This document shows positions 7,669-16,887 of a stretch of DNA of 39,774 nt, in pieces. The notes beneath the pieces were generated by a model. That model was not told the origin of the DNA. It searched no databases and saw only the letters and a list, made by a program, of their open reading frames with translations. Source of the DNA: Rhodospirillaceae bacterium (lineage in GTDB: Bacteria > Pseudomonadota > Alphaproteobacteria > CACIAM-22H2); contig SHVT01000008.1 in NCBI GenBank assembly GCA_009694125.1, positions 1 to 39,774 on the forward strand, read 5' to 3'. Position numbers and translations under genes: made by a program. The number at the start of each line of letters is the position of its first letter. The stretch's first letter is position 1.

Positions 7669-9474
7669 TCAGCGCGAGTTCAAATCGTCGAGAAGTGCCG
7701 CGATGCGGCCGGAATCGGTCTGGCTCATCACCACTTGGGCGCGGCTGGTCGCCGCGGTGAGGTCAAGGCCGCGAATGACCTCCTTCACCCGCGCGAGGTT
7801 GGATACCGCCATCGACAGGTCGCGCAGGCCGAGGCCGATGAGCAGCGCGCTGTAGCGCGGATCGCCGGCCATTTCCCCGCACAGCGATATGGGGATGCGG
7901 GCGCGAAGCGCGGCCTCCGTCGCGAACTGAATGAGGCGCAGGACCGCCGGATGCAGCGGATTGTAGAGCGCGGCCACTTGTTCATCGCCGCGGTCGATGG
8001 CCAATGTGTACATCGTCAGATCATTGGTGCCGATGGCGAAGAAATCGCAGACCTGGGCCAGCGCGTCGGCGGCCAGCGCCGCTCCCGGAACCTCGATCAT
8101 GGCACCCAGCGGCGGCAGCGGATCGGCGATTTCGATACCGCGGCGAACCAGGCGGCGGGCCACGCGCTTCATCGCCTCGCGCACCTGGCGCATCTCCGAT
8201 GTGGTCGTGATCATGGGCAGAAGGATACGCATGGGACCATGGCGACCGGCCCGCAGAATCGCCCCGAGTTGCGCTTCGAGGAGCCGCGGTTCCCGCAGGG
8301 ATAGGCGGATGGCGCGCAATCCCAAGGCCGGGTTGGCGCTGGGCATGATGTGCCCCTCCAACGCAAAGGGCAGCTTGTCCCCTCCGACATCGAGCGTGCG
8401 GACCGTGACCGGCAGTCCGCTCATGCCTTCGACGATGGCGCGCAGCACTTCGTATTGCTCGTCCTCGTCCGGAACGGTCGTGCGGTTCATGAACAGAAAT
8501 TCGCTGCGCAGCAGGCCCACGCCGGAAGCACCGGCCTCGACCGCGGCCTTGACCTCGTGCGGCAGCTCGATATTCGCCTGGAGCGTGATCGTGGTGCCGT
8601 CGCGCGTGACCGAGGGCAGCCGCTTGAATCCATCCAGCCGCCGCCTTTCGCGCTGCATCTCCTCGAGGCGGCGCTGATAGTCGGCCAAGGTTTTCTGGCT
8701 CGGCTGCACGATGACCGCGCCGCCGGTACCGTCGACGATGACCATATCGCCCGATTTCACCGCTCCGATAAGGCCGGTGGCGCCGACCACCGCCGGCAAA
8801 CCAAGCGAACGGGCCATGATCGCCGTATGGCCCTCCGCCCCCCCCAAGACCGAGGCAAATCCGCCGATGCGCGCGGTGTCCATCAGGGCGGTGTCCGCGG
8901 GGGTTATCTCCTCGGCGACGACGATGGTGCCCTCGGCCAAGGTCGAAAAGGCGACATAGGGCGTCTTCGTCAGATTTCGGATCAGACGCTGGCCGACCTC
9001 GCGAATGTCGTCGGCACGGGCGGCGAGATAGGCATCGTCCATGCTGGCGAAGCCTTTGAGGATGGCCGATATTTCGTTCCTGACGGCGGCCTCGGCGTTG
9101 ATCCGTTCTTCGGCGATGTGCCGGTCGGTTTCACGGACCAAACGCGATTCGGTCAACATCAGTTGGTGGGCGTCGAGCAGGAAGCCGATTTCCTCGGCCG
9201 CCGCCGCGGGCAACGCCGCGGTCTTGGCCTTCAGCTTCTTCAACTGGGTCCGCGATTTGGCCACGGCATCGGCGAAGCGAGCACGTTCATCCTCGACCTT
9301 TTCCGGCGGGACCGGATATTCGGGAACAGACACCGCCCCGGTTTCGCGCAGATGCGCAGGCCCGATGACGATGCCGGACGAAACGCCGTGACCGTCGAAC
9401 CGCCTTTCGGTCCCGGCCGGCGATGTCTCACGGGCACCCTTCCGGGGTGCCGGCGGCCGTCGTTCAGTCTTCAT
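7669..9474 (-). CDS. ptsI: Phosphoenolpyruvate--protein phosphotransferase (PTS Enzyme I)
   Basis: A 601-aa Enzyme I that takes phosphate from PEP and passes it to HPr. The N-terminal domain begins GHGVSSGIVIGPAHL, the phospho-accepting His (about residue 215) is in GAEGHTAIMARSLGLPAVVG, and the PEP-binding barrel carries LRSEFLFMNR and the active-site Cys in LCGEMAGDP (about residue 532). There is no GAF domain, so this is the PtsI form and not the nitrogen-PTS PtsP. The ATG overlaps the end of ptsH by 11 bases. A roughly 25-residue basic N-terminal extension precedes the domain. With no permease nearby, the chain ends in regulation, not sugar uptake. Confidence 0.95.
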   Translation of the reverse strand: MKTERRPPAPRKGARETSPAGTERRFDGHGVSSGIVIGPAHLRETGAVSVPEYPVPPEKVEDERARFADAVAKSRTQLKKLKAKTAALPAAAAEEIGFLLDAHQLMLTESRLVRETDRHIAEERINAEAAVRNEISAILKGFASMDDAYLAARADDIREVGQRLIRNLTKTPYVAFSTLAEGTIVVAEEITPADTALMDTARIGGFASVLGGAEGHTAIMARSLGLPAVVGATGLIGAVKSGDMVIVDGTGGAVIVQPSQKTLADYQRRLEEMQRERRRLDGFKRLPSVTRDGTTITLQANIELPHEVKAAVEAGASGVGLLRSEFLFMNRTTVPDEDEQYEVLRAIVEGMSGLPVTVRTLDVGGDKLPFALEGHIMPSANPALGLRAIRLSLREPRLLEAQLGAILRAGRHGPMRILLPMITTTSEMRQVREAMKRVARRLVRRGIEIADPLPPLGAMIEVPGAALAADALAQVCDFFAIGTNDLTMYTLAIDRGDEQVAALYNPLHPAVLRLIQFATEAALRARIPISLCGEMAGDPRYSALLIGLGLRDLSMAVSNLARVKEVIRGLDLTAATSRAQVVMSQTDSGRIAALLDDLNSR

Positions 9475-9766
9475 CGAATTTGCCTTCGACCAGCGCCTTG
9501 AGCGCCGCGAGGGCCTCGCGCGCCTGCCGCCCCTGCACCCTGATCTGTAGGGCGCAGCCGATGCCCGCGGCCAGCATCATCAGCCCCATGATCGAGCGGC
9601 CGGAGACAACCGCGTCCTTTTTCGCGACCTGGATTTCGGCGTCGAAGGCGCCGGCGAGTTTCACAAAACGTGCGGCGGCGCGCGCATGAAGACCGCGACG
9701 ATTGACGATCGTGACGTCGGCGGTGAAGGTTTCACGAGCTGAGCTCGCGGATTGATCGAGCGTCAC
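9464..9766 (-). CDS. ptsH: HPr family phosphocarrier protein
   Basis: A 100-aa HPr. The phosphoryl-accepting His27 is in RGLHARAAARF, and the regulatory Ser58 is in SGRSIMGLMMLAAG, the site an HPr kinase would modify. The kinase gene hprK lies in the same operon at 11130-11615. The start is GTG 9766, overlapping the EIIA stop (GTGA). An N-terminal extension of about 12 residues precedes the usual first strand. Confidence 0.95.
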   Translation of the reverse strand: MTLDQSASSARETFTADVTIVNRRGLHARAAARFVKLAGAFDAEIQVAKKDAVVSGRSIMGLMMLAAGIGCALQIRVQGRQAREALAALKALVEGKFDED

Positions 9767-10173
9767 GGCGCCGGATTCCCGGCCAGCAGACGCGAGGCGA
9801 CGTTGATGTATTTGCGTCCGGCCTCTTGGGCCGCGGCGACGGCGGCGCCCAGTTTCTCAGTGCCGCGTACCGAGGCCAGCTTGATCAGCATCGGCAGATT
9901 AACGCCCGCGATCACTTCGATTTGAGCCTTGTCCATGATCGAGATGGCAAGGTTCGACGGCGTCCCCCCGAACATATCGGTCAGCACGACGGCGCCGGCA
10001 CCGCCATCGACTTTCGCGACCGCTTCGAGAATCTCCAGACGTCGCTGCTCCATGTCGTCCTCTGGGCCGATGCAGACGGCGAGGATGTTCTTCTGCGGCC
10101 CGACCACGTGTTCGAGCGCCGCGATGAACTCCGCCGCCAGCCGCCCGTGTGTGACCAAGACGATACCGATCAT
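9763..10173 (-). CDS. PTS EIIA component of the mannose/fructose (EIIA-Man) family
   Basis: A 136-aa single-domain protein. The active His9 lies in IVLVTHGRLAAEF, and the domain continues with LTDMFGGTPSNLA and GVNLPMLIKLA, all typical of the EIIA-Man fold. In alphaproteobacteria this stand-alone EIIA (PtsM/EIIA-Man) receives phosphate from HPr and acts on regulators; no EIIB, EIIC or EIID is encoded here. AAGGGG precedes the ATG at 10173. It lies 42 bases after rapZ and overlaps ptsH by 4 bases. Confidence 0.93.
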   Translation of the reverse strand: MIGIVLVTHGRLAAEFIAALEHVVGPQKNILAVCIGPEDDMEQRRLEILEAVAKVDGGAGAVVLTDMFGGTPSNLAISIMDKAQIEVIAGVNLPMLIKLASVRGTEKLGAAVAAAQEAGRKYINVASRLLAGNPAP

Positions 10174-10215
10174 GACCGCCCCTTTCCGCCTTGTGCCCTT
10201 GCCGTCTTCACCATT

Positions 10216-11133
10216 TCAAGCGCGGTCGGCGCGGTCGATGTCGCGATGGGCGAGATCGACATGCAGACCGCGCGCGCCCAGCCAGCCCTTGAGACATTCG
10301 GCGACATAGACCGAACGATGGCGACCGCCCGTGCAACCCACGGCAATGGTGAGGTAGCTTTTGCCTTCACGCTGATATCCCGGCACCACCGATTCCAACA
10401 TGGCCTCAAGCGTCCGCCGGAAGGACACAAACACAGGATCCGCCTCGATAAACGCGCCGACCGCGGGATCGCGCCCGGAGAGGGGGCGAAGATCGGGCCG
10501 ATAATGTGGATTGGCAAGAAAGCGAACGTCGAGCACCAAATCCGCCTCGCGGGGTAGGCCGTGGCGATAAGCGAAGGAGACGACAAAGACCGCCAGCGCC
10601 GGACTGGCGTCGAGGGCAAATTGCCCGGTCAGCAGGCGCTTGAGTTCGATCAGCGACAATACGCTTGTATCGACAACAACATCCGCGCGATCGCGGAGCT
10701 CGGACAGAAGCCGCCGCTCCCCCGCGATGCCGTCGGATACGGTCCCTTCGGCGGCCAGAGGATGACGCCGCCGCGTCTCGGAGAAACGCCGACGCAGCAC
10801 TTCATCCTCGCAATCGAGGAACAGCACCCTGGCGTCGAGGTCGCCGGCGGCGACCAAGCGGTCGATCCGGAGAAGGAACGGGCTAACCCCGAAATCACGG
10901 GTACGAATGTCGATGCCGATGGCGATCGGGTGCCAATCCCGATCGTTCAGGCTCACGAGATCGGACAGCAGGGAGAGAGGCAAGTTGTCGACCGCCTCGT
11001 AGCCCATATCTTCCAATAGCTTGAGCGTCGAGGAACGGCCGGCGCCGGACATGCCCGTCACCAGCAAGACCCGGCGCCGCGGCTTCTTGTCGGTGGAAGA
11101 TTTCACCGCCGGTTTTTCAACGCCCGCGATCAT
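10216..11133 (-). CDS. rapZ: RapZ-family nucleotide-binding protein
   Basis: A 305-aa P-loop protein. Walker A is VTGMSGAGRSSTLKLLEDMG (about residues 25-44), followed by VDNLPLSLL, LFLDCEDEVLRRRFSETRR and the C-terminal GCTGGRHRSVYVAECL segment that defines the family. RapZ in enterobacteria binds GlmZ/GlmY RNAs and guides RNase E to control GlcN6P synthase. In alphaproteobacteria the gene stays linked to hprK and the regulatory PTS and its targets are less clear. ATG 11133 overlaps the hprK stop by 4 bases. Confidence 0.93.
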   Translation of the reverse strand: MIAGVEKPAVKSSTDKKPRRRVLLVTGMSGAGRSSTLKLLEDMGYEAVDNLPLSLLSDLVSLNDRDWHPIAIGIDIRTRDFGVSPFLLRIDRLVAAGDLDARVLFLDCEDEVLRRRFSETRRRHPLAAEGTVSDGIAGERRLLSELRDRADVVVDTSVLSLIELKRLLTGQFALDASPALAVFVVSFAYRHGLPREADLVLDVRFLANPHYRPDLRPLSGRDPAVGAFIEADPVFVSFRRTLEAMLESVVPGYQREGKSYLTIAVGCTGGRHRSVYVAECLKGWLGARGLHVDLAHRDIDRADRA

Positions 11134-11615
11134 TCTTGGGCAATCGCCTGGTCGGGCGCGAGCGTAGCCGAGGCGACCGCGGCGCGCAGTTTTGCGGGCG
11201 CCGATGCCTCAAAAGGCGCGATATCGATTCGCCGAACCGCGACCCCGAGAAAAGCGCATCGATCGGGTTCGGGCAGGCGCGCAACCTTCTCCGGCGCGAC
11301 CAAATCGGCGACCAGATCCAGCCTGGCCGTCGCCGCGGCCGGCAGGCGCAGGATGCCGACGCCGCGCACTTCCATGAGCCCGGCGATGGTCGGGGGCGCG
11401 CTTGCCGTCAAGATGCCATCCTTCACCGAAAGCTCCGTGTAGTCGTCGGCGATCAGGTGACCGCCACCATCGACGAGCCGCAGGGCGAGATCGGATTTGC
11501 CGCTGCCGGACGGGCCGCGCAGCAGGACTCCGACGCCGCAAATTTCGATACAGGTACCGTGAACCCGCACGACCCCGTCCGTCTGCGTCGAACCCGCGGT
11601 CATGCTTTCGTCCAT
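11130..11615 (-). CDS. hprK: HPr kinase/phosphorylase, short alphaproteobacterial form
   Basis: A 161-aa HprK that has only the catalytic domain; the N-terminal domain found in Gram-positive proteins (about 310 aa) is absent, as is normal in alphaproteobacteria. Walker A is GPSGSGKSD (residues 34-42), followed by HLIADDYTEL and the HprK signature LMEVRGVGIL. It phosphorylates or dephosphorylates the regulatory Ser of HPr. The start ATG 11615-11613 shares its A with the TGA of chvG (TGATG); a second ATG four codons on is possible. Lying between a sensor kinase and the PTS genes, it links envelope sensing to carbon/nitrogen PTS state. Confidence 0.92.
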   Translation of the reverse strand: MDESMTAGSTQTDGVVRVHGTCIEICGVGVLLRGPSGSGKSDLALRLVDGGGHLIADDYTELSVKDGILTASAPPTIAGLMEVRGVGILRLPAAATARLDLVADLVAPEKVARLPEPDRCAFLGVAVRRIDIAPFEASAPAKLRAAVASATLAPDQAIAQE

Positions 11616-13276
11616 CAGGCCCCGGGCAGACGCACGACGAAACGCGCGCCCAATGCCCTGCCGCCGGCGCCGCGGCGGTTGTCGGCCGCGATCGTGCCCC
11701 CATGCCCTTCGACGATCTGTTTTGAAATGCTCAAGCCGAGACCCGAATGCGTGCCGAATTTTTCGCCCCGCGGCCGCTCGCTGTAGAACCGACGGAAGAT
11801 GGCGTCGTTCTTGCCCTCCGCGATACCGGGGCCTTCGTCGTCGATCAGAACCTCGACCATAGTGCCTCGGCGCGCGGCGCTCAACCCGATCCTTCCACCG
11901 GGTGGACTGAACGAAACCGCATTGGCAATAATGTTACGGAAGACCTGGGCAAGCCGGTCCTCGACCCCTTGCACGATCAAACGGTGGCCGGGGGCAATGG
12001 AAAGGTCGAGGGTTGGTCCATCCTCCCCCCTGGTCGCCTTGTGAATGTCGGCGAGAGTGGACAGAAGGTGGCCCATATCGACCGCACCGGATTCGGCGCG
12101 CGACATCTCGGCATCGAGCCTCGATGCGTCGGCGATGTCCGTAATCAAGCGATCGATGCGGGCCAGATCCTCCATCAATATCCCGGTCAGCTTCTTCTGT
12201 TGCTCCGGGTCCTTGACGCGGACCATGGTCTCCACCGCGCTTTTCAGCGAGGTCAGCGGGTTCTTGATTTCATGGGCGACATCGGCGGCGAAGGATTCGA
12301 TGGCATCGAGACGAGCCCACAAAGTTGCCGTCATGTCACGCAAAGCCACCGACAAATCGCCAATTTCATCGCCGCGCCGGCTGAAATCGGGAATCACAGG
12401 CTGGCGGCCATGCGCCCGCCGCACCTGATCGGCGGCCTGGGCGAGCCGGCGTATCGGTCGAGCGATCGTGCCCGCCAGATAGACCGACAACAACGTCGTG
12501 ACTCCGAAGACGACGGCAAAAATCTTCAAGATATCGAGGCGGACCGCGCGCAGCGATCGATCGATGCCCGCCCCGGTGCTGGTGAGCATCAAGGCACCCA
12601 GGACCTGGCGATAACGCTGCACGGGCACGGCGGTCAGGAGGGCAATTTCTCCATTCCCGGCGTCGCGAACCGAACTGGCCGTTTCGCCGGCGAGAGCCTG
12701 CCCGACCTCGACATAGTCGCGCGCCGATTGACTGGGCGATTCGAAATAGGGCTCCAGGTTGCTCAGCCTGGGCAGCCAGGTCAGGACCGTGTCGTAGATG
12801 TGCGATATGGCCGCGGCGGTGCCGCCCTGCGCGGCGTTTGGCGGCGGCAGCGGTTCCACTCGGATTTCGCCGCCCGGTCCCGCGAGGACGCGCGAATCGC
12901 CGATCATTTCACCGGTCGGGGCGAACATGCGGACGCGGGCGCCTCCGGGCTCGGTCAGGCGGCGAAGAATCTGCCGCGCCGTTTCCGCCGACAGCCGTTC
13001 GCGGTCGGCATCGCCGGCGGCGACCGCACCTTCGCCGATGGCTCCGGCGATCATCCGCGCTTGAGTATTCAGCGATTCGATTTCGGCTTCGATCAATCGC
13101 CCGCGATATTCGTCAAGATAAAGAAGGCCGCCGACCAGAATGGCGAGGGCCAGGCCGTTGAGCGCAAGCAGGCGCAGGGTCAGCGGCGACACGCGCCGAC
13201 GGGGCACCGGCAGGCCGGATAGGGCGCCGCCGGTCGATTGCCGGGACACGAAGCGAGGCGGCAAGTCTTCGACCAT
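11615..13276 (-). CDS. chvG: Sensor histidine kinase ChvG
   Basis: A 553-aa inner-membrane kinase. Membrane segments are LLALNGLALAILVGGLLYL near residues 33-51 and LKIFAVVFGVTTLLSVYLAG after the periplasmic domain, then a HAMP region beginning IARPIRRLAQAAD. The H box is FAADVAHEIKNPLTSLKSAV (His near residue 333), the N box NAVSFSPPG, G1 DDEGPGIAEG and G2 GLGLSISKQIVEGHGG. ChvG/ChvI homologues (ExoS in Sinorhizobium) respond to acid or envelope change. It follows chvI by 18 bases and overlaps hprK by one base. Confidence 0.93.
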   Translation of the reverse strand: MVEDLPPRFVSRQSTGGALSGLPVPRRRVSPLTLRLLALNGLALAILVGGLLYLDEYRGRLIEAEIESLNTQARMIAGAIGEGAVAAGDADRERLSAETARQILRRLTEPGGARVRMFAPTGEMIGDSRVLAGPGGEIRVEPLPPPNAAQGGTAAAISHIYDTVLTWLPRLSNLEPYFESPSQSARDYVEVGQALAGETASSVRDAGNGEIALLTAVPVQRYRQVLGALMLTSTGAGIDRSLRAVRLDILKIFAVVFGVTTLLSVYLAGTIARPIRRLAQAADQVRRAHGRQPVIPDFSRRGDEIGDLSVALRDMTATLWARLDAIESFAADVAHEIKNPLTSLKSAVETMVRVKDPEQQKKLTGILMEDLARIDRLITDIADASRLDAEMSRAESGAVDMGHLLSTLADIHKATRGEDGPTLDLSIAPGHRLIVQGVEDRLAQVFRNIIANAVSFSPPGGRIGLSAARRGTMVEVLIDDEGPGIAEGKNDAIFRRFYSERPRGEKFGTHSGLGLSISKQIVEGHGGTIAADNRRGAGGRALGARFVVRLPGA

Positions 13277-13294
13277 TACTAGACCGCCCCGGCC

Positions 13295-14002
13295 TCACTG
13301 ATCGCGATACCGATAGCCAAGTCCGTACAGCGTTTCGATATGGGCAAATTCGGCATCGAGCGCCTTGAATTTCTTGCGAAGCCTTTTGATATGGCTGTCG
13401 ATCGTACGGTCATCGACATAGATATGTTCGCCATAGGCCGCGTCCATAAGCTGGTCGCGGTTCTTCACATGTCCGGGGCGCAGCGCGAGCGCCTTAAGCA
13501 GCAGAAATTCCGTGACGGTGAGCGTCACCGCCTCGCCTTTCCAGGTGCATTCATGCCGGTTCGGATCGAGCACGAGGTCGCCGCGGGTGACCGACGCCTC
13601 GTTGGGCACAGCCTTGCCGTCCTTGTCCTTGGCGGGCGGCTCCAAGCGGCGAAGAAGCGCGCGGATGCGCTCGACCAGGAGGCGCTGGGAAAACGGCTTT
13701 TTGATGTAGTCGTCAGCGCCCATGCGGAGGCCGAGCATTTCATCGACTTCGTCGTCCTTCGAGGTCAGAAAGATGACCGGGACCTTACTCTGGCGCCGCA
13801 GACGAGACAGAACCTCCATTCCGTCCAAGCGCGGCATCTTGATGTCCAGAACGATCAAGTCGGCGGGTTGCTGGGTGAGCGCCCGCAAGGCCTCCGCGCC
13901 GTCGCTGTAGGAGCGGACCTCGAACCCCTCCGCCTCCAGCGCCATCGAAACGGAGGCAAGGATATTGCGGTCGTCATCGACCAAGGCGATGGTCTGCGGC
14001 AC
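13295..14002 (-). CDS. chvI: Response regulator ChvI (OmpR family)
   Basis: A 235-aa two-domain regulator. The receiver has the acidic pocket VDDDRN (residues 8-13), the phospho-acceptor Asp53 in [13 protein letters not shown], the Thr in FLTSKDD and the Lys in YIKKPFS. The C-terminal winged helix ends [12 protein letters not shown]. The start is GTG 14002 with AGGAG about ten bases upstream. It heads the leftward operon chvI-chvG-hprK-rapZ-EIIA-ptsH-ptsI, whose promoter should be in the 157-bp gap shared with the HugZ-like gene. I do not see pckA, which I recall lying next to chvI in many relatives. Confidence 0.95.
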   Translation of the reverse strand: MPQTIALVDDDRNILASVSMALEAEGFEVRSYSDGAEALRALTQQPADLIVLDIKMPRLDGMEVLSRLRRQSKVPVIFLTSKDDEVDEMLGLRMGADDYIKKPFSQRLLVERIRALLRRLEPPAKDKDGKAVPNEASVTRGDLVLDPNRHECTWKGEAVTLTVTEFLLLKALALRPGHVKNRDQLMDAAYGEHIYVDDRTIDSHIKRLRKKFKALDAEFAHIETLYGLGYRYRDQ

Positions 14003-14159
14003 CGGAGGGCGGCTCCTCTTGCGGGAACGACAGTAACGGTTGGCGGCCGATCGCGCGCCGCGCGATTGACCGGCTATCCCGGCGATTATATCAAGTCCCG
14101 GGCGCCTTGGGCTCTATGCTGTTGGCGGCGCGCCATGACCCGCCGGGTGGAGGACGACG

Positions 14160-14909
14160 ATGAGCGAAATTCGCGACACACCGGGAGCACAGGCCCGGCA
14201 GCTTCTGCGGGCGGCCGATCGCGCGGCGCTCGGTACTTTGTTGCGGGCCGAGGCGGGCGGTCACGGGAACTGGCCCTACGCCTCGTTGGTGCTGACCGCG
14301 GTCGACCACGATGCCTGCCCCATCCTGCTGATTTCCACGCTGGCCGACCACACCCGAAATATCGCCGTGGACCCCCACGTTTCATTGCTTTTCGACGGCA
14401 CAGCGGGGTTTGCCGAACCGTTGACCGGGCCGCGCGTGAGCGTGCAGGGCCGTGCGACGCGGACCGACGACGCGCACCTTCGCACCCGCTTCATCGCCCG
14501 ACACCCCAGTGCGTCTTTTTATGCCGGATTCAAGGACTTCAGCGTCTATCGGGTGACCGTGGAGCGTGCCCACCTGGTTGCCGGATTCGGCCGCATCCAT
14601 TGGATCGAGGGCAAAGACGTGGCTTTCGACACCGGCGCCACCCGCGCGCTGGCCGAGGCCGAGCCCGACATCCTCGCCCACATGAATTCGGACCACGCCG
14701 AGGCGATCGACCTTTACGCCAGCCGCATCCTGGGCAAATCGGGCGGCGGGTGGAAAATGACCGGCATCGACCCGGAGGGGATCGATCTGCGCCAGGCCGG
14801 AGAAACCGCAAGATTGAATTTTGAAACGACCATCGGCGATCCGGGCGCGGCCCGCGCCGCGCTGGTCCAGCTCGCCTCCGTCGCCCGTGCCGCCGCGAAA
14901 ACAGCCTAA
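14160..14909 (+). CDS. HugZ-like pyridoxamine-phosphate-oxidase-fold protein with DUF2470 domain
   Basis: A 249-aa protein with two parts. Residues ~1-160 form an FMN-binding split-barrel: LGTLLRAEAGGHGNWPYASL, LLISTLADHTRNI and GRATRTDD match the pyridoxamine 5'-phosphate oxidase-like family. The C-terminal part with DILAHMNSDHAEAIDLYA and MTGIDPEGIDLR is DUF2470. The pairing is that of the HugZ/heme-utilisation type, some of which bind or degrade heme; others have unknown roles. HMNSDH carries the His residues often discussed as heme ligands. GGAGGACGACG precedes ATG 14160. No heme uptake genes are nearby, so the role is uncertain. Confidence 0.8.
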   Translation: MSEIRDTPGAQARQLLRAADRAALGTLLRAEAGGHGNWPYASLVLTAVDHDACPILLISTLADHTRNIAVDPHVSLLFDGTAGFAEPLTGPRVSVQGRATRTDDAHLRTRFIARHPSASFYAGFKDFSVYRVTVERAHLVAGFGRIHWIEGKDVAFDTGATRALAEAEPDILAHMNSDHAEAIDLYASRILGKSGGGWKMTGIDPEGIDLRQAGETARLNFETTIGDPGAARAALVQLASVARAAAKTA

Positions 14910-15048
14910 GGGAGCGACGCTTCTATCGACAGGTCCGACGCCCCAGCCTTATGTTGGCCGCGACCACTAGCCGCGCGCACTCGATAACCCAAGAAAGCCG
15001 CGAAGCCGTGAACAGCCGAGCCACCCGCTCCGGCCGGCAAGGCTCTCC

Positions 15049-16851
15049 ATGCCGCCGGTGAACGAGATCATCCTAATCGGCGGGATGCTGGTCCTGATCA
15101 GCATCCTGATCGGATTGTTTTCCGCGCGCATCGGCGCGCCCGTGCTGCTGGTTTTTCTTGTCCTCGGCATGTTGGCGGGAGAGGAGGGACCGGGAGGCAT
15201 CCGGTTCGATTCGGTCCCCGAAAGTTTCCTCATTTGCAGTATCTGCCTGGCTATCATCCTGTTCGACGGCGGCCTGCGCACGCCCAAGAGCGTCTTTCGC
15301 GTGGCCGCCAAGCCATCCGTGCTCTTGGCAACCGTGGGCGTCGTCATCACTGCGGCCGTGACTGCGCTGTTCGTGCAATGGCTGTTCGGGCTGGACCTGA
15401 TGCCGGCCTTTCTCGTCGGATCGATCGTCGCCTCGACCGACGCCGCCGCGGTGTTTTTCCTTCTTCATCTCCGCGGCATGGATTTGAAAAAGCGCGTGAG
15501 CGGCACGCTCGAAATCGAATCCGGCGCCAACGACCCGATGGCTGCTTTCCTCACCGTTGCGCTGGCGCAATTGATTCAGTCCGGCGCAACCGAGCCGGGA
15601 TGGCCGCTCGCGGGCGGTTTTGCCTATGCCATGGGTGTCGGGGCGGCGGCGGGAATCGGCGGCGGTTACCTGCTCGCCTGGGCGATCAACCGGCTGACTC
15701 TGGCGCCCGGTCTTTATCCGATTTTCGCGGTCGCCGGTGGGCTCACGATTTTCAGCGGCACCCAGGTCGTGGAGGGCAGCGGCTTCCTGGCCGCCTATCT
15801 TGCCGGCCTGATCCTGGGCAACACGCGCCTGCGGGCCCTGCCATTGATCGGCCGTTTCCATGACGGGCTCTCGTGGTTAAGCCAGATCGTCATGTTTCTG
15901 TTGCTGGGCCTTTTGGTGACGCCGTCAAAGCTGGTGCCGGAGCTGGCGCCGGCCCTGGCGGTCGCGGTTGCGCTGATCTTCGTCGCCCGTCCGGTGGCGG
16001 TCGTGTTGTGTCTGCTGCCGTTTCGGTTTTCGTTTCCCGAAACGGTGTTTATCGCCTGGGTTGGCCTGCGCGGCGGCGTCACGATTTTTCTAGCGTTGAT
16101 TCCGCTGCTGGTCGGCGTGGCCAATGCGGAGTCCATGTTTCATATCGCTTTTGTCGTCGTGTTGTCATCGCTGGTGCTGCAGGGGTGGACGGTGCCGGTG
16201 GTGGCGCGGTGGCTGAAGCTCGGCCTTCCGACCGAACCGGACTCCGATCAACGCTTCGATTTCGGCACGATCCGGAATTTCGATCGCGACCTTGCCGGTT
16301 TTCAAGTCGCGGGGGATAGCGCCGCGTCGGGCGCGGCGCTAGATCGATTGCACCTGCCGCCGCGGTCGCGCGTGGTTTCGGTAATTCGCGCCGGGACCGT
16401 GCTTAACCGGCAGGCGGTCGCGCAATTGGAAGCAGGCGATTACGTGCTGGCCGTGGCGCCGCCGGACCGCATGGCCGCGCTCGGCCGCCTGTTCGCGGCG
16501 CGTGCGGTGGACGACCCACTCCCGGATGATGAAGTTTTCGGGGAATTCGCGGTCGATGGCACGAGCCCGATGGACGCCCTGATCAAACTTTACGGCATTC
16601 CCGTGGCCGAAAAGGATCGCAGCAAGACGGTGGGCGAGTACTTCGTCGAACGCTACCGCAACCCGGTGGTCGTGGGCGACCGCGTGGCCTGCGGCCCGAT
16701 AGACCTGATCGCGCGGTCGGTCGAGCGCGGCAAAGTCGCGCGCATCGGCGTTGAACTTGATCCCGGCCGGGTCGAATCCTATCGCGGACTGTCGCTTATC
16801 GGTATTTGGCGCCGGCTATGGCGCCGGCAAGGCGCGAACACCGACCGATGA
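15049..16851 (+). CDS. nhaP2: K(+)/H(+) antiporter of the CPA1 family with TrkA-C and CorC-type C-terminal domains
   Basis: A 600-aa protein. Residues 1-~390 form about 12 membrane segments, including LVFLVLGMLAGEEGPGGI, the transport core IILFDGGLRTP and VGSIVASTDAAAVFFLL, and GLRGGVTIFLALIPLLVG. The soluble tail begins with a TrkA-C/RCK-C domain (SVIRAGTVLNRQAVAQLEAGDYVLAVAPPDRM) and ends with a CorC/HlyC-like domain (GDRVACGPIDLIARSVERGKVARIGVELD). The same architecture is seen in CvrA/NhaP2, which exports K+ in exchange for protons. AAGG lies six bases before ATG 15049. It converges on the RTX gene, with a strong hairpin between them. Confidence 0.88.
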   Translation: MPPVNEIILIGGMLVLISILIGLFSARIGAPVLLVFLVLGMLAGEEGPGGIRFDSVPESFLICSICLAIILFDGGLRTPKSVFRVAAKPSVLLATVGVVITAAVTALFVQWLFGLDLMPAFLVGSIVASTDAAAVFFLLHLRGMDLKKRVSGTLEIESGANDPMAAFLTVALAQLIQSGATEPGWPLAGGFAYAMGVGAAAGIGGGYLLAWAINRLTLAPGLYPIFAVAGGLTIFSGTQVVEGSGFLAAYLAGLILGNTRLRALPLIGRFHDGLSWLSQIVMFLLLGLLVTPSKLVPELAPALAVAVALIFVARPVAVVLCLLPFRFSFPETVFIAWVGLRGGVTIFLALIPLLVGVANAESMFHIAFVVVLSSLVLQGWTVPVVARWLKLGLPTEPDSDQRFDFGTIRNFDRDLAGFQVAGDSAASGAALDRLHLPPRSRVVSVIRAGTVLNRQAVAQLEAGDYVLAVAPPDRMAALGRLFAARAVDDPLPDDEVFGEFAVDGTSPMDALIKLYGIPVAEKDRSKTVGEYFVERYRNPVVVGDRVACGPIDLIARSVERGKVARIGVELDPGRVESYRGLSLIGIWRRLWRRQGANTDR

Positions 16852-16853
16852 AG

Positions 16854-16877
16854 GCGGCGGCGCGGGCGCGCCGCCGC
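16854..16877. terminator. GC-rich hairpin between convergent genes, probable bidirectional terminator
   Basis: GCGGCGGCGC and GCGCCGCCGC form a perfect 10-bp stem with loop GGGC, just after the antiporter stop and just before the stop of the RTX gene. There is no T-run on either side, so it may stall polymerase or protect 3' ends. Confidence 0.55.
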
Positions 16878-16887
16878 GGAAGTTAGT

